Of a stretch of DNA of 64,000 nt, positions 41,246-54,000 are shown in pieces. This stretch comes from Litomosoides sigmodontis (Eukaryota > Nematoda > Chromadorea > Rhabditida > Onchocercidae). The DNA lies in NCBI GenBank assembly GCA_963070105.1, contig OY718805.1:5328001-5392000 (forward strand), written 5' to 3'. Every line of letters begins with the position of its first letter. Position 1 is the first letter of the stretch. A program made the translations under genes and the position numbers. Below the pieces are notes generated by a model. The model saw nothing but the letters and a program-made list of their open reading frames with translations, searched no databases and had not been told where the DNA came from.

Positions 41246-44200
41246 AGAAAAAAAGGATGACTATACATTATTTGATAATAGTCATATACTAATTTATATT
41301 ACTGATTAATACTATTATAATTTCCGTAGTGGACCTTGATAAACTGAAGTGAATGAATGAGAACAGCACCGACCAAATGATTTAATTCGAACTTATTTTA
41401 TTCTATGTCGTTCATTTATTTCGTGTCGACTAAATGTTTTTAGTGTTGTGAATCTAGTGTTGGAGGGATTTTGGTTTAGCGCAAATTTGGTCAGATCTTA
41501 TTTATTATAGCATTGGGTGGTTACCTTATAATCTATTCGAAATCATTTGTTTTAAAAGAGGTTAAATTACGATTGTAAACGTAGTAATCCCGTTTGCCCG
41601 AACGGATAAATGTTGGTTTGCCATAAAAAAGGAACTACTACCATCGAAACGCAGCTACGGTCCTGACTTCAGCAGTATGCACATGAAGCCTTTCCGTTTT
41701 CATTAAAATCTGAAAATTTCAAGATTGATAATACAAGTTGAAAGCAAATTATTCCAATTTTTTCAATTTTCCGTCTTATTGCCACTTTTATTGTTTGTAA
41801 AAAAGAAAGTTCATTGGAACATGTAAAAGATGAACTGATGTCCTCAGCTGACAGGATGTAAGGCGGGTGACGTGACCTGCTGGCAGTGAATGTCAGCTGG
41901 AAAGAAGTTAGCTAAATCCTTTAAATACATTTTAAACTTTTCAAAATTTAGTCGTTGCAGGTTGATTTTAAGTTAATGGCTTTTGATTCAACTTGTATTT
42001 CGGTTTTCGATCTAAACGTATTTTTTGGGTTAAAATAACATTTAATGAAAAATGCTCTGCAATGCAAAGAAGGGAAGAAAGAAATACCAGAAGATCGGTT
42101 CATAAGACGGATTAAAATGGCAATTGCCTTTTAATATGAACATTTTCAGAACGGAAACATTCCGGCTGATAAACTATGTAACTTTGAAGCAGGAAGAGGG
42201 TAGTTCCTTAAAATTTCCTAAAGTCTTACTTTTTCTGCTCTTGTAAATACTATTTCTTACAAAGTTTCTGTCAGAGTAATCAACAATGCAGTTAAACATT
42301 AAGCAGTATTCATTATTTATTATTTTCCTCAATCATTTGAAAGATAAAAGTGTCAATGTTGACGTTTTTATCTTTAAAATGATTGCTGACGTAACCAAGT
42401 CGATACTATTGGTGCTACTGATGTGGCGAAGTCAATAATTTCAAAAATATGGCTGCCTCTATCCGATTTACACGTAAATGTACGATTAGTTACATTTGAG
42501 TAGAGCTGTCGCTCCATTTATCACACTATATGATAAACACCGCCAAGAGCAAATAATCTGGCATTATAGGTTGCAAATAATTCCGGAACCGTACATTTTC
42601 GGATTTTTCCGCATTGAAGTCCTTACGACATGAAATAAACCCACTTCCACAATTTTCCAAATCTTAGAGAAATGTATAGCTCAAGGAAAACGAGAGTAGT
42701 TGATAGAAAGCTCTGCTCCTAAATCCTTTTATAGAAACGAAAAAGCATTTAGACCTCGAAATTTTACTTAAAAACTCTCAAACGATGAAAACAAGCTCTT
42801 TAGATCGAAACTCCGCCACTGCTCTATTCACCTTAAAGTGAAGGATGACTTTGTTAACAGACACGTAATGAAGTAGAGTTTCTATGCAATTTTTGCAAAG
42901 AAAGTTGGCAAAAAGATGAAATTCAGGTTCTGGAAAATCTTCATTAAAAAAGAAAAACCGATGGGAATGAAACTGAAAAAAACGTAATACTCCTTAACAT
43001 TTAGTTCACTTTTGCGTCCAATTTCATCACCTTAATCTTTAAGGAAACTTCTTGATTTTTATCACATCTACGAAAGGAATGAGAATCCTGTTAGTTTTGT
43101 TAGTATTGGCAAATGTACAAAAAACATTTCGCTTTTTTTTACAGTTCCTATTCCTCCCTTTTCTTTGCGTGCAATTTCTTGATTTTAAAACTGCCACAAA
43201 ACTTTATCTTACTGTGGTACACTACCGCAGTTGAAAATTTTCCGTTGAAATAGAAGAAACAGAAATACTTTGATAAGTTATGATCAGCTCGATTATTTTT
43301 TATTATTTAATTATTATTTAAAGATTATACGTAAAATAGATTTATTGTCTCTTCCTGGTGATTTATGAGGTAAATTTTTTGCACGTAATTGATGAACGTA
43401 ATTGCTCGGCTAGAAAATTGTGACCTACGATGCAGGTAAAAAATGACAATCTATCACCCCAACTCTTTTAGATATATTTAGGCTAAAAATCAGTCATTTT
43501 TTTGCAGAACGAAGTAGTTGCGAAGTGAACAACAAATTTAGTTCTTTTTTTTCAACCCAAATTTGTGTGAATAACAGTGAACTTCTCAAGAAGTGAGTGG
43601 TTGAATAGTTTGATCATTTTGGAACAATTCATTTCAATTTATCCATCCATTTGCCAATTTGGCGTGTTTGAAATTCCTTGGAACACTATTACTCCCCGTG
43701 GATTACTTTATTATACCTGTGATAGCATAAAATGCAAATTGGTATTGACGAAGAATGCAAACTTGACATGTCCAATCTGAACAAATTCCAAATAACGAAT
43801 CATCAAAATTTATTATTAAACAGAAGAATTAATAAATTTTGATTTAAAAAATGAAATTGGAACTGAGTTCAAACGGCGATAATTTCTTTAAAAAATTTTC
43901 AATTCTCCCGAAACTCCTTAAAACATTAATTATTTGAAAAGCTTTTCAAGGTAGTCCTTTTTTTGACCTTCGTTTTCGAGTTTATGCAAGCAAGAGGGAA
44001 ATAAGTTACTGTCAAGACTGATTTTCCTATCCGATCCGATGTTTTTAGTTTTATCTGTGACGCGCACAGATAAAGGCTACTACTTATCTATGTGGTAAGC
44101 ATCCTTGTTGCTTTAGATCAGAAATTCATTGCGACACTCATAGCTTCATATCTGCTAGAAGGAGACGAAAACAAAACTACTCGATTATTTTGCGCACGAC

Positions 44201-44542
44201 GTATATTTTTAAAGCTCAACTTTCTTGAGTATTTTCTTTTGGCAGAGATCAGATTTAAGAAGACAGAGATAAAAGCTAATTTAATTCGCAATAATTTAAG
44301 CAATTGAAATGATAAATCTGAAGACTATCGATTGTCACATAAAAAACACATTGAACGCGCCCTAAATCAGGTGATAGCAATTTCTGGTGAAATATTGATG
44401 AAAATAGGGGACGGTTAGCACAGCGACAATTCCGCCTGTCGACCGTTCCGCTTCTGAAAAATCCACAGTGAAAGATCACTTTGTCAAAACACCTAGCGTC
44501 GAGTGCATTCGGTCATTTGATAATTAGTTAGGTATTACCAGT
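41246..44542. other. Convergent intergenic region with a strong palindrome
   Basis: 3.3 kb between the ends of ldh-1 (+) and the NRF-6-like gene (-). It should hold both 3' UTRs. No gene is supported. It contains the 54-bp palindrome at 42331-42384 and a looser inverted repeat of about 17 bp at 43800-43848. Confidence 0.6.
42331..42384 (+). repeat. 54-bp near-perfect palindrome (hairpin)
   Basis: Two 26-nt arms (AATCATTTGAAAGATAAAAG... and its reverse complement) flank a TG centre. Only three positions fail to match. In plus-strand RNA two of the three become G-U wobbles and one is a G-A mismatch. It lies about 1.1 kb past the ldh-1 stop, outside any coding exon. It could be a MITE relic, a small-RNA hairpin or a cruciform-forming site. 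Confidence 0.75.
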
Positions 44543-47500
44543 TTAGTTTTCCATGGCTATTTGTGACTTCTTGTGAAAATATCTTCGTACAGAGCGCTCA
44601 ATGTTTAACAACGGAAATTCGGAAAGCATTGAAGCTTGAAAACCAAACAAATATGAACAAAATAAATTGATTATTGCAGTGTTCAAAAATTGATATTTGT
44701 TTTCGTACCGATAAGGAAATTTTATGAACAGATAAGATGCAAATATCACAGCCAAATGAATTAGGTAGACCTGAAATATTGCATATTCATTTAAGAGTGA
44801 AGAGATAGTTAATTCAATCTAATCAACAATTCAAGCAAACGTGTACTGCACAATTATACACGTGTAATATAGAATGATCTTACCGAGTAGCAAAGTATGG
44901 AGAGCGGTAGAAATAATTTAAAACTAAGAAATGTGTTAATGAAGCTGCCATATCCGTTGTGGCAAGCATAAATTAACCAGGCAACCGCGATTGCAAATGT
45001 TGTACGATGAAACGCTCCGTAAAAAAGGTAATAAAGCTTCCAGTTCAAATTCTACAAATACAATGTTTAAGTTTTGGAGTTTAAATTTTCCTTTGTATTT
45101 CTACGTTTCATTACTTGTAGTAAAGTGTTGGAGAACTTACGATCAGAATTGGATAGAGACCGTATATACTGATGAAAGCAAGAAAAACGGCGAAAATCCA
45201 GCCAAAGATGACAAAGGTGGTGGAGTGTCGATTGTAAACTTTCTTGGCCTGAGTTTTAGTCAAATGATGACCGAGCAATAGACCAATGATGTACGGTGCT
45301 ACGCGATACTGAGGTTTGATGTACACCACGGCAAAGTGCTTTAAATGACAGGAAATAAAATTTCAGGAAAAGTAAAAAGAAGCACAATGATAAATAATAG
45401 CCTTTAGTTCCGCAACCGAGTAGTGTGACGCGGTTGTTGCTAATTAAAGTTATAACATAATTTCTGCAGCATGACAGCACTCTTTGTCAACCTTATCACT
45501 TTTCATGACAACCCTTAGAGATGCCATGTATGCATAAGAAATATGTCCTGAAGCCATTGCCGATCACAACGATCGCAATAGCTTCAGGACAGACAGAGCA
45601 CCCCCCACCCTTAACTTTCGCTGACAGGGGAAAAAACAGAGCTCGTGCTCTAGGAGCTCAGAATACTTCTCTACTCATCATCCTTCAGGAAGCTACCTGA
45701 TGGGAGTCTTATGTCATCAGGGAAATTACGAGCAGTAAGTGCACAAACCTCCATAAAATTGGAATTGTAGATAGGAGGCCTGTTCCAGCCAAGTTGTGTG
45801 GGTGGCATGTTGTAAATAATCATTGCAAAAACTCTGCCCACATTTGATAAGGCTATGCAAAGAATAGATAACAGATAGCCATGTTTCTCGTTTTGACCGA
45901 GCGCCAGTAAGAATATGGGGGAAAAGAAGTAAAAAATAAATTCTGTACTTATATACCTAAAATTAATTAATAAAGTCAGTAGTGTTTGCATGTACGCATT
46001 TAAGACTAGTCAAATTGATGATGAGGCGAATTGAAAGAGGAATGAATTGAGAGAATTTTGCTTAAGCTATCAAAGCACTCCTCTGGTCACTCCTCTGGTC
46101 GAAATTCAATACAATGACCCTATCATTTTTAGTTAAGCATTAATACTATAGAACACTTACCATGCCCATCCCATGCAACGATGTTCAAATAGACTGCCTA
46201 TAAGTAACAAATTCTGCCACCAATATTTCGAGCATTGCGTGATATGATCAATTTCAGGCCATAATTCTTGATAATAAATACTGGTGAGAAAATAAATAAA
46301 TATCATTGTGTAACAGTAATTTGGCCATAAGCGAATAATTCGATGCACGTAGAAATCTAACCAAAACTTTGACGACCTCCATGTCGGCTTTGTCTCTGAA
46401 TTCAGATCAATCAATTAGAAAGACGATCAGTCAATTTACCCATTTTCATATTAAAGGATAACAGAAGTAGTTTGTTTCCATCTGTGTGTGTGTGTGTGTG
46501 TGTGAGTCAGAGTGTGTGTGTATGCGTGTGTGTGTGTGTGTGTGTGTGTAGGTGTGTGTGTGTGTGTGTGTGTGTTATATTAATTCTTTCGCAAAACTTA
46601 GAATTCCATAATATTTACTCATTTCCTTGTATCGTTGAAAAAACCCGTATGCGTTCACCGTTCCACCTAACACCAAAAATACGTCCACTGAAAGAAGGAA
46701 ATTCGCAATCGATTGATTGCCAAAATTGCTGGAGATGTCACGGTAATATTCGTCAACGTTATCGATGTATGGCTGAAATATATCGGAATTACGAACTGCA
46801 ATAAAACAACCAGAAATGAATAACGGAATTTAAAGAGGAAAGGGTGTACGGTGCTTAGAAGTGACGTGAAAAGTATGAAATAATGAAAGTAAGGGAATGA
46901 ATTTTGAATGACAAAATTTAATAAATGAATATAGGTAAATTCAAAAATATTAAGAGTTTCAATATTTCTTTAGAACAACGAACAGCAACAAAGGCAAACA
47001 TATGACCAATGATAATCCAAATCATCGTTAAGAATCGTATGCCAAACATACACGTTATGACTTTTGAACGATTTTTCGGCATTCTGAACAACATGCAGAC
47101 ATTACGCTTCAACGACAATGCAAGAACAATTTGCTCTTTCATACTTCTGAAAGTTTAAGTTAATTCGTTTAGAATGAGAAGGAAAAGAGGAAAAAGAAGG
47201 AAATCGATAATTTTCAAATTCTTATTGCTTCAATGATGGAATTGCGCGATCAGAAAAGCAAGCATACTTCGTTCCAGGACCCCTCGCTATGTGATAAATC
47301 GTCGAGAAGATAGCAATTAACCACAGAAATGTGTTGAAAAAAAGAATAGCCACAGGCAACGGCTTATCGTACCACTTCGATGGGCGACGAGAGTGGACAC
47401 ATGTTGAAGATGAGATAGGGTTTTCCGGTAATTCGACACCCGATACTTTCTCGTAGATACTCCAAAACTTCAAATTTATTGTCAAATTCCAAGGTAGCAG

Positions 47501-48622
47501 ATTTAATTTTTAAAATATTTTGCATCATAGACATCCGATTTGTCCTTTTTTTTCTCTCCACTCTTACTTACTGCTCGACATTACGTCACTTCTTAATCGC
47601 TTTACAAAATTTCTGCATGAAATTTTTTAAATTTGTTCAACAGTACCTGATACTGCTCATTTAAACAAGATTTTGGAATGCAAATAGTGTGTGCGATAGA
47701 TTTATACTGTTTCGGATCATAACGGTAACAGAACGTTGTTGGATATCGGGAAATTAAAAATAGTTCCTCTTTGGCTAGCTTGAAACAACTCAGCATTCGG
47801 AACATCTGTAAGCAATAAATCGTCTTTAAGGGAATGGAAGGAATGGTATTTTTTCCACTTCTGAATCTATGGAAATTTGCCATTCCATTCGAGCCATAGC
47901 TCTCTGATAAGCCTCAAGGTAGTGAAGCATGAACTGGAGGAACTGTCGGGATGCTAAACGGAAGGAAGGATTGGGAGTAAGAAGTTAGCACAAATGCTAA
48001 TAATTTTCAGAGACCCGCCACGCATATGAAAGAATTAAAGGATAGCACTAACAAATCTGCTATCTGTAATGAATTCATTGGATCTGCCATGTCCAAATGT
48101 AGGATAAAATGCGTTCAATGCAGTTAGTGCGGCGCGACTGGAATTCTGATTAGCGCCCGCCTGGAAATAATTTAATTAAAATATACAATTCGCAATAATT
48201 CATAAATACATTTGGGAACGCAACAATGCTGTTGAAAAAAGTTTATGATGAAAATGCTAGGTGTAAGGACTAATGCGAAGTTTTATCGCTTCACTGATCT
48301 GAGATCTGAGCTATTCTGAACATCGAAATTTGTTCGCATAAATTATTCATTTCAAAATTTTGTCTAAAAAGCAATTACGTAGTGGGAAAGTGACAAATGC
48401 ACGACGATGCACACTTACATCCAATAAATGTTGAAAACAGTGAGGTGACAGCGACTGAAGCATCTTTTGTTCCACGTCTCTTATGGCCAAGGAATCATCA
48501 GTTTGGCCAAGAACGATCATCACCTGTTCCGCTACGATACTTAAGATACAGAACTGAACTGAAAGTCGCATATTCACTGCAAGAATAAATGTAATTAATT
48601 TTATTGAAATTGATGTTTTCAA
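44543..48622 (-). CDS. NRF-6-like multi-pass acyltransferase (acyltransferase-3 family)
   Basis: Twelve exons: 48416-48622, 48049-48160, 47859-47953, 47647-47805, 47268-47467, 46984-47146, 46619-46772, 46161-46395, 45749-45956, 45141-45338, 44884-45051 and 44543-44770, giving about 708 residues. A signal-peptide-like N-terminus and a cysteine-containing luminal domain (LSPHCFQHLLD, then ICIPKSC) precede about ten membrane helices. Family landmarks of NRF-6/NDG-4 proteins are present: GIRFLTMIWIIIGHMF, SVDVFLVLGG, YVHRIIRLWPNYCYTM, IKPQYRVAPYIIGLLLGH and VYLIHLAV. C. elegans relatives act in gut lipid or drug uptake and yolk transport; no substrate is established. The luminal domain is divergent: the usual DASGKxPSG motif is not visible. 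The joins at 48049/47953 and 46984/46772 are the least certain. The gene hosts the intronic hairpin at 45544-45591. Confidence 0.85.
45544..45591 (-). other. Intronic stem-loop
   Basis: A stem of about 21 bp closes a five-base ACAAC loop (plus-strand reading), inside the intron between exons 45749-45956 and 45141-45338 of the NRF-6-like gene. Outer arms TGTCCTGAAG and CTTCAGGACA pair perfectly. The single outer-stem mismatch is C-A on the plus strand but G-U on the minus strand, the sense of the host gene. One bulged base sits near the loop. Confidence 0.7.
46484..46575. repeat. Interrupted (TG)n tract
   Basis: Three TG/GTGT runs broken by short interruptions (AGTCAGAG, TATGCG, AGG). It lies in the intron between exons 46619-46772 and 46161-46395 of the NRF-6-like gene. 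Confidence 0.9.
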
Positions 48623-49142
48623 TCGTTTCGTGTTACCATGAGTGATGACCGTGAACCGTTATCATCTCATTCCTGCCTTATCATGCTGCTACGCTTTTAA
48701 TTTCATGCCTACCGTTTATCAATGAATTATCTCATTCCCATCCTTATCATTAGATCTTTTTCTTATCAGCCACTTTATCCCTATCTACTAACACCAACAA
48801 AATCCTCCTTTATGAATTGCGAAAAAAAAAGAAAAGAAAGCGTCATAACCTCAATCTATTCAATGACAAACTGTGCAAGAGGAAAACCGACAGAAAGCTC
48901 CTAATTCAGTTAGCATAGCTATAAGTTCCGAAGCAATTACATCGCAGGTCCTTCCTGAAAGTCTACCGATTGCGGCATCGTCAGTTCCAAACATTTCTGC
49001 TTGCACTTTAACATCTCTGCGCATTTGCGCATTTCAATATTTCCATGTTCGAAGCTAAGCTACGAATTATGTATGACGAGTTCGCAACTGACGATAGATG
49101 CAAACATTGTGGGAAGTGATGGAGGCAACAACAAACGTACTC

Positions 49143-49708
49143 TTATTGTTTTGCAAAATATCTGAAGCCACAAGCGGCTGTTGCCGTGACACGCGCTTTA
49201 CTGCGTATATCCAAACAAGACATCACTCAGGTATTTTTGTGAATTATAATTTTAAAAGAATTCGTTTGTTTGGAAGGGTGCGGTGATTGACTGATAGGAG
49301 CGCAACGGAGCAACTGAAAATGGTTGTTACTGCGATAGGATTGCATTTTCTATCTTCGCAATGGGAGCGCTGTTAATTCCAGTTTTCCATGGGTTTTGTT
49401 CATGAAAACTAGAAATGATTGTCTCCTCTTCAACTGAGAATGCAGATGACTTGGTTTGGAAATATATTTATCCTTAATTATGTTCAATTTCGTAATTTTA
49501 ACCATTTTCAAGTAATTTTAAGTTTATAAAATTGTTGAAAGGAACACTTGACTTGCTCTAATTCAAACCATAATGCAAAGTTGAACGCTGGGTCATCGTG
49601 TTCAATAAATTCGAACAAGGAGAGTGGTCGCTGAGGCTGACAATTCTCATAATCGGCTGGCTGATCAACGTAGAATCCTCTTGCGGATCCTACAGGAAGG
49701 GTTAACAT
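49143..49708 (-). CDS. Doubtful small gene, unknown product
   Basis: Exon-like segment 49548-49708 (ATG at 49708) contains YENCQPQRPLSLFEFIEHDD followed by FALWFELEQV. It joins in frame to 49143-49200 (KARVTATAACGFRYFAKQ, stop), for 72 residues. Another exon-like segment follows at 48937-49054 (CAEMLKCKQKCLEL, stop at 48937), but I could not join it in frame. A strong acceptor at 49691-49692 suggests that the real first exon is further upstream. The amino-acid texture, cysteine spacing and splice sites look genuine, but no family is recognised. It lies between the neprilysin-like and NRF-6-like genes on the same strand. Confidence 0.3.
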
Positions 49709-51089
49709 TAAAAAAGGGTAAATCGGAAGGAAGATGTTTGAACAGTTACATATTAAGACAGCAAGTTCAGTGCAACAACACGACGATTGCTTCACTTAAC
49801 TGGTCGGTGGTAACTAAAACAGTAGCATAACATGAATCTGTGAGAAACAATTTCAGAAACCTGTCAAACTGCTTACGCTTTCACATAACGGAAGCGAAAC
49901 AACAGATTTTATTATTCATTCATCGAATGGTAGAAGTGAGAACACAGAGATTAAGGAAGAAAATAGTTACGCCTCAAAAAGCTGTTTTAACGTATATTTA
50001 CAAAGCAAAAGTCCGCCTGTCTCCTTTTGAACGTTAAAGCGCCGAAATAATAGCTTAAACCTTAAACATAGTGCTATCATGCGAATCCATAACTACAGCA
50101 GTCATTAACAAAATTAATCCAGCAACACACAAACATTCTGAGTGATTTGTTTTTACTCGAAAAAAAAGAAATATTTGGTGGGACGATTTACAGCAAGAAA
50201 TTCGACCCATTTTTTGCTAAATATATTAATAGCAACTACTACCGTTGCTCACGCAACGGATGACTGTAAATGCAATAATTTTTTTGAGCTCATATTGACG
50301 GGAAGATTGAAGGAATCTGAGTGATGAGTGATAATATTAACCTTGGAAATGATAAGAGTTGCATTATCAGACGGTCACATTGATATCCTCTGAATTGTTG
50401 CTTCTGCGATTTTTCGAACATAAGATATCTCACTCATACTATCAATGCTACTGCTCTGCTTGCAGTAATCAGCAAGGATACTGCTGCTAGCTTTTCTCAT
50501 TTTAAATAATAAATTCATGAAGTGTGTGAGTTTAACAGATTGTAAACACAAATCACAGAGTTAATTAAATTCACTGCGTCTTCGGTAATATGGAAGTTGA
50601 GGATTTATCAATGCGGAAGAGGCAGAATGAAAAGAGAGAGAAAGACGATGTTAAAACCGCACGACTTGACGTTGCATTTATTATTTTACAAACATTTCAG
50701 GGCACTACTAACATTCAGATGACCTTCACGAAGTTGAATGAATAAAAATAATTTTTAAGACAATGAATTTAAATTCCAAGTAGGAATGTAAATGAGCTTG
50801 ACACTTGAGTTAATATTTACACGTTGATCAGCAGACGCCGACCAGTTGATTAGTAGACCCGTACAGTTATTGCCACCACAAAAGTAACACAAACCTATAG
50901 CAACAAGCACAGGTTAAGAGTAGGCAGATGGGATACCATTCCTAAGAATGTTGAAGTTATCACGCACTTGAGCTTTATTAATTATAAATTCTGATGAAAT
51001 AAACTCTATAAAAATTTCATACCTAAAGTGAATTTTTTTTTTAAATTTTGATACCTAAAATATACAATATACAAAAGTCCGGGCACTAA
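49709..51089. other. Intergenic, downstream of the neprilysin-like gene
   Basis: 1.4 kb with no supported exon. If the small gene at 49.1-49.7 kb is real, its first exon should be here; nothing with the required phase was found. Confidence 0.45.
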
Positions 51090-54000
51090 CTACCACAGTG
51101 AACACTTCAGTGTTGGGTTCATTGGTGAATTTGGCGGACACTTGAAAGCTTCTGCGAAATCAGGCTGATTAGAGACCATACCATTAACACGAAATCGAAA
51201 TGGCGAGTGTTGATCGGTTAATACTTGTCTGATTAACGTAGCTGGCCGTGAATGTCCACACCATATCTGCAATATCTTTTATGAAGTCGAAGTTAAAAGC
51301 TAAAAAAGGCAGAGAAACAAAGTTTAATGCTTCTTCGTTCGCGCAGAAACTACATTACTTAATTTTAAATTAGTTTTTAATGCGTTCATTTTGCAACTGA
51401 CGGTGTTGAGAAGTTGTAAATTTAAAACTTTCAAGTCAATTTAACATTCCAATATTAAATATATCTTTTATAGAACTACACTGAAAAGCCATGAATTGAC
51501 TGGAACAGAGAAGCAAGCAAAATTCACCTGTGCACTGCTTAGAAAGAATATTTGGTTCATATCGAAATGCTCAAGTCCTGGCAGACGTTTCTCCTCTTGA
51601 CCAATTCTTTTAATGTAATTTCTATATGCCTAAAGTAATCTCATATTAAGAAAGAATTCTAACACATCAATTTTCTATCAGAGAATTTTTCAGATTATTT
51701 CAACCTAGAAAAAAAACAATGTGAACTTGGAGCAAGAAATCAGAATCTCCACACCGGATGAATAAATATTTGTTGACGATTTTCAGATCTTCTTTCTGTT
51801 AGGCATCAGTCGCTTGCAACCACCAAAGGCTTTGAAACTTTGCAAATTCAAAATAATTAGCACTTGGAAAAAACTTCAAAGGGATAGGCTAACTCGGAAG
51901 GCTTCTTTAATACCACCATTGTCAGCAATGTTTTCGCTTAATGTACGTAGTCCGCTGATGTGCAGATCTGTTCCCGGGACAACGTAATTGTCGTATTCTT
52001 TGATGAAGCAGTCGTTTCTTTTCTCGAAATTCTCCTTTGTCACACCGTCCCACCAGTCACGCAAGTTGCCTTGGTAGTCAAATTGGCTTCCTGCAAAAGA
52101 AGTCATTTCACTTTACATCCCTTGACATGCTAGGTCAATAAAAGTATTTCAATGAGGTAGACGCGTGGAAAGCGGAATTACTTCTCAATTTAAATGTTGA
52201 ATTTAAAATAGTCATCTGCACCGCATTTTTGAGAGAGTTTTGAAAAGTACCAATAGTGCAGAGATCGGTAGCGAACGCTTAACAATGATGGATTTTATTT
52301 GTATTAAAAATAAGGACATTGATTGTACTGTATCTGATAAGCGTCGAATATGTATTACGACAGAAAATACCACTACACAGATACCTCGGTCGTCGAATCC
52401 GTGGATCATTTCATGTGCAATAATCGATCCTATGCCACCAAAATTCATCGCCCTGAAATACGAAGTTGTGGTGCTGAAAGACGCAGACGCACAATTCATC
52501 TCAATAAATTAAAAATGAAACAAATGAGAAAAAATCTCACTTCGGGAAAGATCGATCAAAAAATGGCGCTTGGAGAATGGCTGCCGGAAATACTAAAATT
52601 GAGTAGGAATAAAATTATGATTTTTAGCTTACTTATTTTTGCTAACAGCGAACGAAGGCACCACCCGACCAAGCGAAGACTAGCACGTTCACTTTTAAAC
52701 GTCAAAAACAAGCAACGAATACGAACGAACCGATAGCATTTCTAAGCGATGAATAAAAAGCATTCACGGTGGACGCTGCGGCGCTAAACTCTACCCTTTT
52801 CGCAGGTTCCACCAGTTTTCGATATGACTGTTCCATTGACCAACGTGACACTTTTGTTATAATTTGGGCGAATGTATCATTGCGATAAATATGCAACTGT
52901 AAATTAGAAAATTCCAGCGAACCTATTGAGAAATGGGATTTTTGAGAGCGCAGTGTTCACGTTTGTTACATTCCTGCGACTCTGACCATTACGGGAGAAA
53001 ATTGTTTAGATGTTTAAATTGGATAGCTACGTACTAGCTTGTAATATTCATCGAGATTTCTCCTACTCCGGATGAATTCCGGATAGCCAATGAGACTTAA
53101 CATTTCGTTAATCTTCTTTATTGCTTTCTGTCGGGTGCTTTCATGCAGCCAATCACACTCCTCCACCATCTCTTTTAATGCATTCTTCAAAAGGTTCACC
53201 ATTTCGAGAACTCCTTGCTTGTCAGCCTGAAATACATTACATGTGATTTATCAAGAAGCACGAAGTCTGCAGCAGCAACAACGACAGTCAAGGTTGAGAG
53301 TTACTATTTCGAAATCATGCTTCATTAAAGAAGGAGTTGACATATAAAGCTCCTGAAGCATAATCCATTCGTTCTGTAGCTGTTTGGCTGCAAACCTTCC
53401 ACCGTGATGACTTCACTTCTTTGCCAGTGATAGTACGCAGGAACTTCTGAAGACTTTTTTTTTTTCACTTTCTTACGAACTTCGTGTTGCAGTAAAATTG
53501 TAATAAATAAACTACGGGTGCACTGTAGACTTACCATGTAGAGAGCTTGAAAGGGTTACGTGACACATACGGTTTCTAGAGGTAAAGTAAATGATGGTAC
53601 TTCCGTCGTTGTATTCGAAATTTGTTAAAATGAGGATTACGAGTATACAATGAATGTTCAGAGTGTTAGCATCGGATGCATTATGATAAATCCTACCGCT
53701 GAATTCATTAAACTTCTTTTGCTATAAAACTCCTCGGTAAAATTACTTGATAAATATCATCATATCGTTCATCCAATTGAAAGTTCCACGTTGATGTATA
53801 AAGCAGTATCATGTAGTTTGCTAACGTGCGTTTAGGCGTCATCTGAAATTTCTCACTTTTACGGTAGATTAATTTAGATATACCGTTGCTTACATAAGCA
53901 TAAAATCTGAAATTGAAATGGAAGAATCTCTTCTGGCGAACGACTACATTGTTACTTACTGTTTCTCCTTCCCGTCCCGCCACGTTTCTCAGGACCGTCC

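Noticed and set aside
46472..46804. Cys/Val-rich open frame
   Set aside because: It is translation of the TG repeat plus the antisense of an NRF-6-like exon.
52453..52499. Upstream extension MNCASASFSTTTSYFR of the neprilysin zinc-site exon
   Set aside because: A TATTTCAG acceptor just before KAMNFGGIGS gives the correct M13 alignment and phase, so the extension is intron.
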